DNA from: Trichomonas vaginalis G3
Taxonomy: Eukaryota > Parabasalia > Trichomonadida > Trichomonadidae
Direction: 5' to 3'
DNA: 64,000 nt
Assembly (NCBI RefSeq): GCF_026262505.1
Contig: NC_067206.1
Coordinates: 2,818,879 to 2,882,878 of the forward strand
Of the stretch, positions 57,265-64,000 are shown piece after piece (positions within the stretch are counted from its first letter, which is position 1; the number at the start of each line of letters is the position of its first letter). The notes under the pieces are model-generated. The model was not told the origin of the DNA. It saw only the letters and a program-made list of their open reading frames with translations, and did not search any database. Both the position numbers and the translations under genes were made by a program.

Positions 57265-57537
57265 ATGACTCAGACAAGCCCTACGGACAAGACCCAAGGG
57301 GTCATAGATGTTGAAGCATTGAAGAAAGAAATTCGTGAGCAAATTTTATCCGAACTGAAGGAACAAAAACAAGAACAAAAGCCAGAGAGACCAAAGAGAA
57401 AACTTAGTGAAAAACAACTAGCTGCATTAGCTGCTGGAAGACAAAAGAACCCACGTTTGCTGGCGAAGAAAGCTAGAGAAGAAGCTGAAGCAAAGGAAGA
57501 ACAAAAAGCTAAAGAAGCTGAAGCAAAGAAAGAGTAA
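57265..57537 (+). CDS. Small Lys/Glu-rich helical protein
   Basis: 90 residues from the ATG at 57265 (MTQTSPTDKTQG). Almost all charged helix (KKEIREQILSELKEQKQEQK), with a basic patch RPKRKLSEKQLAALAAGRQK and repeats of EAKxE at the end. The AAGRQKNPRL block resembles DNA-binding basic motifs seen in viral core proteins (weak). Divergent from 56785-57219 with a TTTTTTATC motif in the 45-bp spacer. Confidence 0.55.
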   Translation: MTQTSPTDKTQGVIDVEALKKEIREQILSELKEQKQEQKPERPKRKLSEKQLAALAAGRQKNPRLLAKKAREEAEAKEEQKAKEAEAKKE

Positions 57538-57561
57538 ATGGTTTATTTTTATCCGAATTAA

Positions 57562-58419
57562 ATGTATAGACAAATACCTTTATCTGTTGCGTTCAGTAGT
57601 GAAAACCCTGACGTCAAAATAAAGGGGAACAGAGTAACGTTTAAGTTTCCAACAGACTGGATTGTGAACATAAATGAAGAGAAGTACATTGGCATAACAA
57701 ATATGTATATAACACGTGCTTTCAGAAAGGTTGACTTTATACTTCAAGTCGAGATAGAAAATGACGAACAGTCTTTAAGCGCCCAAAACATTCACATATA
57801 CAAATACTTTAAAGACGATACAACTTTACAAGAATGTATGATTTCATTTAATGAGATGTTCGAGAAAAAGTTCAACATTGAAGTACAAACTTTACAGCCT
57901 TTACGTGAGTTTCTTGCACAACTGAAAGAAGAAGGTAGTCAGCCACAACTTATAGACTTTCATTATGAATTTAATGAAAATGAAGATGGAACTCATGACT
58001 GTCAATTCATTGTATTCTCGCCATTCAATGAAGTAGCTAAAAAGAAAAAAAATCCATTACGTATAAGATTTCAAATCTCTGAACCAAGTGATGATTTCAA
58101 GAATGTTTTCAATTATGATGCAATGCTTCCGAGGAAAAATGAATTTTCAAAGATTGTAACACCTGGCATTTGGGATAGAAAGCAAGCTATATTATATTCA
58201 AACTTAAGTAAGGGAGTTGAAAATGAGTTCATTGGTCATACAAGAACTTCACCACTTCCTAACCCTAAATACTATAAATTAACTGGCTTCAATCGTGAGT
58301 TTTGGATAGACATGTTCTCCACTCATGACCATAACTGCCCAGTGTTCTTACCTCCAGACCATAAGGACTGTCTCTACATTGAAGCACAACTCTTAAACTC
58401 TACCATCGCAGTATTGTAA
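57562..58419 (+). CDS. Minor capsid (penton-like) protein, intact
   Basis: 285 residues. The N-terminal jelly-roll-like pattern (VTFKFPTDWIVNINEEKYIG, then TNMYITRAFRKVDFILQVEI) aligns with the FDYPxRWL...KAIGFRRMKF region of the three decayed paralogues. A central part (FKDDTTLQECMISFNEMFEKK) matches their helix before the IDFHYE/DIIYD strand. The C-terminus has FSTHDHNCPVFLPPDHKD. Lying beside MCP and in the same size class as Polinton pentons, it is probably the vertex protein. This rests on synteny and pattern, not a database match. Confidence 0.72.
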   Translation: MYRQIPLSVAFSSENPDVKIKGNRVTFKFPTDWIVNINEEKYIGITNMYITRAFRKVDFILQVEIENDEQSLSAQNIHIYKYFKDDTTLQECMISFNEMFEKKFNIEVQTLQPLREFLAQLKEEGSQPQLIDFHYEFNENEDGTHDCQFIVFSPFNEVAKKKKNPLRIRFQISEPSDDFKNVFNYDAMLPRKNEFSKIVTPGIWDRKQAILYSNLSKGVENEFIGHTRTSPLPNPKYYKLTGFNREFWIDMFSTHDHNCPVFLPPDHKDCLYIEAQLLNSTIAVL

Positions 58420-58444
58420 AATCTACGCTACTTTTATTTTTATC

Positions 58445-58515
58445 ACGAATGACCTCATTGCTGACAAAAATAAATGACCTCATTCATGACCTCATTGCTG
58501 ACAAAAATAAATGAC
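58445..58515. repeat. Short tandem repeat at PolB 3' end
   Basis: ATGACCTCATTGCTGACAAA plus AATAA repeated twice with an ATGACCTCATTC insert. It lies between the convergent ends of the penton-like and polymerase genes. Confidence 0.7.
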
Positions 58516-58516
58516 C

Positions 58517-61500
58517 TCAGAACTTCAACTTACGAATAAAGCTTGTTTTAGTCGTTATTGAGAAGTTAAACTTTTCAGCAAAGCAAGGACTAGAAGACTT
58601 ACATAAGTCAAATCCAATCTCTTGACCGTCATAAAGTGCTTTATATAACTTCATAACACTGAACTCAGAGTCTTTGTCAAATTTTCCTTGCGGAACCATT
58701 AAACCTTTATCTTCATCATAGAAACACTGAACAGAGTCAGGAAACATTTCATTAGCGGTTAAAGCAATAACATCTTGCTTCACGCCTTTCATTCTGCAGT
58801 GAAATGCAACTTCATTTAAATCGTTAGTGAGTAAGTCTATGTAGGTCTTCTTTCCACAAAATATTGACTTGTATGCTAAACTTTGTTTTCCAGGTGTTAT
58901 TTCTGCGAAGTCACTATGAAACTGACCAAGGTTTTTACCAATGAGAACTCTTCCATAACGTTTCTCAAACTCTTCAGCTAAACGAGGGATATCTTCATTG
59001 TAGAGATGCATACTGTCGGTATCGCTATAAAAGATGTCCATTCCTAAGTCTTCAGCAGTACAGAATACTTCACACATTATTCTCTTCGACATTGATAGAA
59101 TATTTACACCAAGTGGACAGAAGTTAAAGTGTCTGCAAATGCTTTTCGTTAGCTTGAAAATAGTTTTATCTGAACCATCCAATCCTTCGAACTTCACTAT
59201 ATGGTTGTAGTTTCTGATGGCATATCTTATAGCATCTTTGTCATCTACTATGGTTATTTTTGACTCAATAGGAGATAGAATAGTTTTGCCATAAATACTG
59301 TTCAGAATGAGCTTTATATTTTCTTGCAAAGGATTTCCTTCTTTCTTATACTTTAACCTTAACTCAAACAATTTCTTAACTTCATCTCTTATTCTAATAT
59401 CTCTGTTTCCATCGTAATAGTATCCTTGCAACACTTCACATTTGACACCTTGATATTTTATGAGGTCTTGTAATGTTATATGGTCAACATACATTAAACA
59501 GCAAGTGTTTGAACTTCTGGGAACGTTAAGTTCTGGATTTAGTTCAGGGTCACAAACTATTAAAGGAAAGTGTCTATGTATTCCAATCTCTGTTATCTTA
59601 ATGAGAACAAAGAAGCCAGACATAAACTTTTCACCAATGGGTTCCTTTTGGTCGTCATCGAATAAATGTCTCATGAGATACTCTGCGCTTAGCATCTCAT
59701 CCTTCATAACCTTTGGAATTCCTTCTAAAGTATAAAGTCTTGCTATAGCGGATGGATATAATGAAACAGCGTCGAAGTCAGCAATGAGTTTCTTTTCGCT
59801 CTTTTGTTTAATGTTATCTGACAACATACATCTTCCACCTTGAATGCATCTCGAAATAAATTCTCTTGGTTTATTTGAGAGGTCATATAAATTTCCATTC
59901 GGGAAGTACACTCTGTTCTCAAATAATTTGTTAGCAATTGAACAAATACTAACGTAGTCATAAACGTTTAAATCAAATTCTTTCAATAAGTCATTGCGGA
60001 ACTTTACAAAACCTTCTCTTAAAATTCTTACATCTTGTTTGCAGTAAAACGTGCTATATTTTTCTAAGTCGAAATGGTTTTCATCTATTCTGCAACCTTT
60101 GATGGAATCTATGTTCTTCATGAACGTTTCAATATCTTTTACAAACTTACACGCTTCAGAAATGACACCAGTTCTGTTGTCATTTGCTAACAAAGTACTG
60201 CTGTAGTAGTTATATGGAAATACTTCTTTCGGTCCTGTTTGTAAGTTAAACATAGCAGGAAATAGTTTAAGCTTCTTATTTATAACACTGTAAGAGTCTT
60301 TTATAATAATTGCCCTTCCTTTATATAAGCCAGTTATTTGCATTGTTCGTGAACCTTTAATGATGGGAGTTCCTTTCACTTCTGTCATGTGTCTTAAGAT
60401 GAAGTTTATATCATAACTGAGGTTATGGAAATATATTAAACTCTTGTCAGGAAGTCGTTCCAAAAATTCTGTTGCACAGTTCTGACCCCATATGCTTTCA
60501 CTCACTGAACCATCTTCACTGTCATAACAGATGTTAAAAGCTTTATGAAAGCCATCGGTACTGCACTCAAAGTCAGCAAAGAAAACGTGCTCAGGAATGA
60601 ACTTGCACTTATTTTTATTTACTTCTTTTGACTCTGCTTTCTTCTTCAGTTGTACACAATACTTTGGAGCATATGTCAAATCTTTAAATGGTGCAAGGTT
60701 CTGTTTATATAAGTCAGTCGTATATGTGAAAAGTTCTCCATAAGAAATAGGTTCGAAATATTTGCACTCCACAATGTTTTCATAACATCCCATAGCGGTG
60801 TAGTTCTATCCATGCGAACTACATATTTATCTCTCTCTTTGTATAAATCTTCATCTGTTTCTCAATGTTCATTCCACCACACTCCTTCAAGATTTCTATA
60901 TAGTTGCGAATGAAATATGTTGTCATTGGTAATCTTTCGTTTAGCATGTAGTGGTCTTCAACAAGAAGTAAGTCAATAGTTCGAACAGTTTTACATTCTT
61001 TTGGTATGTATCTCTTTATTTCATTATGTCTTGAGTCATTGAAGTAACCAATGGTAACATTAAATGCTATACTTGTTGCGTCAGAAATTTCTTGTACTTT
61101 ACTTTGAGGAAAGTCTCTAACACGAATGACTTCTCTCATGTGGTCAATAGTTTCTTCATCTACTCCAGCCTTGAATGCAAGCATAAACGAAACAATTGTC
61201 TTCTGTCATAAGTGCTGCAGTTCTTTTGTTCAGTTCATTGAAGATTTGGTAGCGTTCAAGATTTATAGGTAATGTGCAAAGATACTTCCAGAACTGACCG
61301 CTTCTCTTCTTATAAAACTTCTTTTCACCATTATCTTTCCAAAAGCTTTCTATAAGTGCTGGGTTTCCTGTTTGCTTAAGAGCTTCCAAAATGGCTTTCT
61401 GGTCATTTGTCAGTGTGCTTTCATCTCTATATGGTCCTTCTTGGCTTTCCTTTCTTTACATCTGACATCGTTAAGCCTTCATATTCTGTTAAATCATACA

Positions 61501-62495
61501 TCTTTATTTCGGTAAGATTCTTTATGTTTGTCAAGAAGAAGTCATAGTGCATTTCAACAATACCTGCAGCATTTGCTTCTATCTCTGATATAAAGTTCTC
61601 CTTCAAGAGCTGATGTAGTAATGTTCCAATATTATTGAGGTTTAACGTAGAACATTCATACTTTCCACCAAGTTTATAACATACCATCCATCTTGTTGGG
61701 AGTTTATTTTAATCTTCTCTAAGAGTCTCATGAAAACCTTACCGAAATGTTTGTGTAAGTAGTCTCTGTTTGGTTCATCTAAAGCTTCGATGTTAAAGTC
61801 AATGAGTCTATTGCCTGACTTACATTCTCTTCCTATTCTCTTCATCTTTCTTTAACCATCTCTCACCTTCTTTGGTTTGTCGTCAATGGAACGAATGACA
61901 TCGTTAGCTTTGCGAACTTGTTCTATAGCACTTTAAACATCTCTCTTCTCTGTTGTTTCAGTGTGTCGTCTCTTCTTCTTGTTTCACCAACGTTCGCATT
62001 TGTTATGTCAAACATCTCTTGACGAACATCATGAGAAAGAGCTTTACGAGTATGACCAACGTTCGCATTTGTTATGTCAAACATCTCTTGACGAACATCA
62101 TGAGAAAGAGCTTTACGAGTATGACCAACGTTCGCATTTGTTATGTCAAACATCTCTTGACGAACATCATGAGGAAAGAGCTTTACGAGTATGACCAACG
62201 TTCGCATTTGTTATGTCAAACATCTCTTGACGAACATCATGAGGTATTGAACGTCTATGATATAAGTCAATAGCAACGTCATTTAAAGGAAATGCTCTTG
62301 CATGGACTTCGTCTCGCCGCGTTGCGGCTTTATGAACTCATGAATTCTATCATAACTTATTGCACCATTAAGTCTTTATATGAAGTCAGCGAGTGCTTTT
62401 TGTTGTTGTTGCGTAATGCTTTGCAACATCTATGTTAGCTTCTGTAAGAAGTTGTTTATTTCCGAGTGTTCTAACTTAGACAACTTCCGATACAT
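58517..62495 (-). pseudogene. Protein-primed family B DNA polymerase, 5' part frameshifted
   Basis: The reading starts MYRKLSKLEHSEIN at 62495 and would be about 1320 residues. The first 1700 bp have six or more frameshifts (around 62440, 62370, 62300, 62170, 61870, 61680, 61440, 61180 and 60800). The last 758 codons (60793-58517) are clean and hold the full core. These are exo I DFE (residue 74-76 of this part), exo II FHNLSYDINF, exo III YCKQDV, motif A DFDAVSLYPS (about 340), motif B LILNSIYG (about 497), and motif C YSDTDS (about 590), followed by KQSLAYKS. All catalytic acids are kept. The N-terminal part of Polinton PolB usually aids priming. Inactive or only partly active as it stands. 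Confidence 0.9.
61985..62245 (-). repeat. 69-bp tandem repeats in the PolB N-terminal region
   Basis: Nearly four perfect copies of a 69-bp unit coding for 23 residues (HDVRQEMFDITNANVGHTRK plus ALS). One unit has an extra G that shifts the frame. Near-identity of units implies recent amplification. Confidence 0.85.
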
Positions 62496-62587
62496 CTTTA
62501 GTAGGAAATAAAAAAAAATATTTTTTTGAAAAAATTAGATTAGATTTTTTTAAGTTATTTTCAAAATAATTTAATATTTTTATTTTA

Positions 62588-63058
62588 ATGAAACACATGC
62601 AAGATTGCAAGTTCTTTTCATACAATGCTCTCGCTACTGCCATCAAGAATGAGTTCAATGGTGCTTCAAATGTTAATGTTATCTTTAACAAGAAGTTTGT
62701 GAAAGAATCTAAGTTTGGTCAGTATGTCAGACCATTAGCTATTGTCATTGACCGCAAACGTTATACTTCACAAGAGTTAGCAGTAGTTTTGAAACAAAAG
62801 AGTTTCTTCGTCAATGTCAAAGATACACACTATACTGTTATAAAGAACTCAACGTTGACTTCTTCAGTATTGCTTTAAATCTTTCCGAACAGAAGAATAT
62901 AAGAAGGGTGAAACAAATGTGAAATATTATCCTTCATCTCTGAAGACAATAACGAACAAAGATGTTATACAGAAATTCTACCAAAGGTTGAAGAAGCTTC
63001 TATTGACATTGACGAAGAAAGTGAAATGGTTGAAGAAATAGACCCTGAAGCTATTTAA
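62588..63058 (+). pseudogene. Unknown small Maverick gene, frameshifted
   Basis: The first part is 96 clean codons (MKHMQDCKFFSYNALATAIK, then NVNVIFNKKFVKESKFGQYV and YTSQELAVVLKQKSFF). After VIKNSTL the frame shifts and an acidic end appears (VEEASIDIDEESEMVEEIDP) before the TAA at 63058. A TATTTTTATTTTA motif immediately precedes the ATG. It may also be a genuine 96-residue gene. Family not recognised. Confidence 0.5.
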
Positions 63059-63076
63059 GCAAAAATATATTTTTGG

Positions 63077-63292
63077 TTAGTCTTCATATCGATATTTTAC
63101 AACAATTCCCCAATGTATAAACTTTTCATACGCTTTTTCATAAGCTTTATATACCTTCAGAAATTTTGCATAATCTTTAGAAGCATTTAGATATTGTTTA
63201 AATGCTTTGTATGTCTTTAGAAATTTTGCATAATCTTTTACATGTTGTTCGTTCTCTTCTTCTGTCATGAGTTCCGAATATTCTAAATTCAT
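63077..63292 (-). CDS. 71-residue helical repeat protein
   Basis: MNLEYSELMTEEENEQHVKD leads two similar helices, DYAKFLKTYKAFKQY and DYAKFLKVYKAYEKAY. The end IVVKYRYED is basic/acidic. The DNA shows a matching 60-bp internal duplication. Unknown function. Confidence 0.5.
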   Translation of the reverse strand: MNLEYSELMTEEENEQHVKDYAKFLKTYKAFKQYLNASKDYAKFLKVYKAYEKAYEKFIHWGIVVKYRYED

Positions 63293-63346
63293 GTTCTTTC
63301 ATATGAGATAAAATTTTATAAAAAATAAAATTAGCTTAGATTTTTT

Positions 63347-64000
63347 TTATTCTTCCTCTTTGAAGTTGTCGAAATATTCTGTTATCTTTTCCTTCAGTAG
63401 CGGTAAGTCTTCTTTGAAGGTAAGTATTGTACAACCTTTGATGTCATAGTGTGTTTGAGGAAGAGTATTTTTGACAATTTCCTTTATTTGCTCATTCGGT
63501 GTCATTGAAATCGGTAAGTTTTCACGATAGAAACCAGTTTCTGTCAGATTTGTAAATCTTTAGCAAGGTCGTAAAAGCTTTTGTTGTTTCTTCTGACTAA
63601 ATGCAACATAACCATATCTCTATCTTCTTCTTTCTCCAACTCTTCAGCGTAAATCATATACTTATAACTCTTTTCCTTTCCTTTTGGTACCGAACGTGGT
63701 ATTCTTTTCTGTATGCTTTTGTCTTTGGATTCAATGACTTCATCTTTTGCTTGAAGTTTCTTTTCCATCTCTCCACGTTCTGCTTTATATAGTTCATCTA
63801 ACATCATGAAAATATAACAAGCATAACGAGGTGAAGCCCACATTGCTACAGCATTTACAAGAAGTCTATGAACATAATAACCTTTCAAACCAGGTGCCAA
63901 ATTCTTGCGATTTTCGTACGGAATCTCTTCCCTCGGTTTTCGAGGGAAGCAATCATATGAGGAAATTCTTCTAAAAGTTCTTTTGCCTGTTGGTTTTCAA
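63347..64000 (-). pseudogene. KilA-N domain protein, frameshifted, partial at window end
   Basis: Reading from the window end: a helical leader (QQAKELLEEFPHMIAS), a frameshift near 63930, and the KilA-N-type end LAPGLKGYYVHRLLVNAVAM (with WASPRYACYIFMMLDEL after it). A long charged coiled coil and a RRNNKSFYDLAKDL segment follow. Another frameshift at 63556 leads to a C-terminal block (LPQTHYDIKGC, LTFKEDLPLLKEKITEYFDN) ending EEE. KilA-N domains bind DNA and are typical of large DNA viruses and phages. The 5' end lies beyond the window. Confidence 0.72.

Larger units (their letters stand above)
38860..64000. mobile_element. Maverick/Polinton element 2 (left end to beyond window)
   Basis: The left end is placed by the terminal hairpin (38866-38898). 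The element runs to the window end, over 25 kb, longer than typical 15-20-kb Polintons, partly because of a repeat-rich 4-kb section at 46.9-51.2 kb. Genes for integrase, protein-primed polymerase, packaging ATPase, major capsid and penton-like proteins are all present, plus methylase, tail fibre, helicase remnant and KilA-N. The left 8 kb is full of frameshifts; the capsid-ATPase section is clean. It may be one element or a left part joined to a different Maverick in the repeat-rich section. Confidence 0.85.

Overview
The window is AT-rich nuclear DNA from a parabasalid protist, most likely Trichomonas vaginalis or a close relative. Host genes are intronless and tightly packed. Several have TCA-type initiator sequences just before the start codon. 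The gene families are typical of trichomonads: Pmp-like surface proteins with a TM and short tail, ABCA-type transporters, AGC kinases, tubulin ligases. About half of the window is Maverick/Polinton DNA. Species assignment is inference; no rRNA is present.

Layout. 1-2450: end of a host gene, a multi-pass membrane protein, a tRNA-Val(GAC) and a small host gene. 2451-11935: Maverick element 1, with 6-bp target duplications (TGCATT), poly-A/poly-T-ended inverted termini and a 100-N assembly gap; most of its genes carry frameshifts. 12060-36003: a host block with a PH-AGC kinase, an EGF/IPT-like surface protein, a tubulin-tyrosine-ligase-like enzyme, an ankyrin protein, a 5'-less gene, a 1346-residue solenoid, two paralogous type I surface proteins, two divergent ABCA-type transporter genes (each with one in-frame stop), an aldo/keto reductase and a Pmp-like adhesin. 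36222-38465: a complete MULE DNA transposon with 10-bp target duplications, inserted at the edge of a 67-bp palindrome. From about 38860 to the end: Maverick element 2, at least 25 kb and running off the window.

Element 2 carries an adenine methylase, a phage-tail-fibre-like protein, a retroviral-type integrase (broken), three penton-like paralogues, a packaging ATPase, a double-jelly-roll-type major capsid protein, small capsid-associated proteins, a truncated SF3 helicase, a protein-primed DNA polymerase (5' part broken) and a KilA-N gene. The left 8 kb of element 2 is collinear, in inverted orientation, with element 1, so the two are members of one family. Element 1's missing middle (PolB, capsid, ATPase) may lie in its N gap.

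Most notable: (1) a family of about 11 palindromic intergenic elements in element 2 whose arms change together in several copies; (2) divergent Maverick genes whose start codons are only 16-18 bp apart, with a shared near-symmetric promoter; (3) a bacteriophage-style tail fibre with a collar domain in a eukaryotic transposon; (4) an adenine methylase that stays open in both elements while its neighbours decay; (5) an HNH nuclease gene next to its own internally deleted derivative; (6) adjacent ABC transporter genes each interrupted by one nonsense codon.
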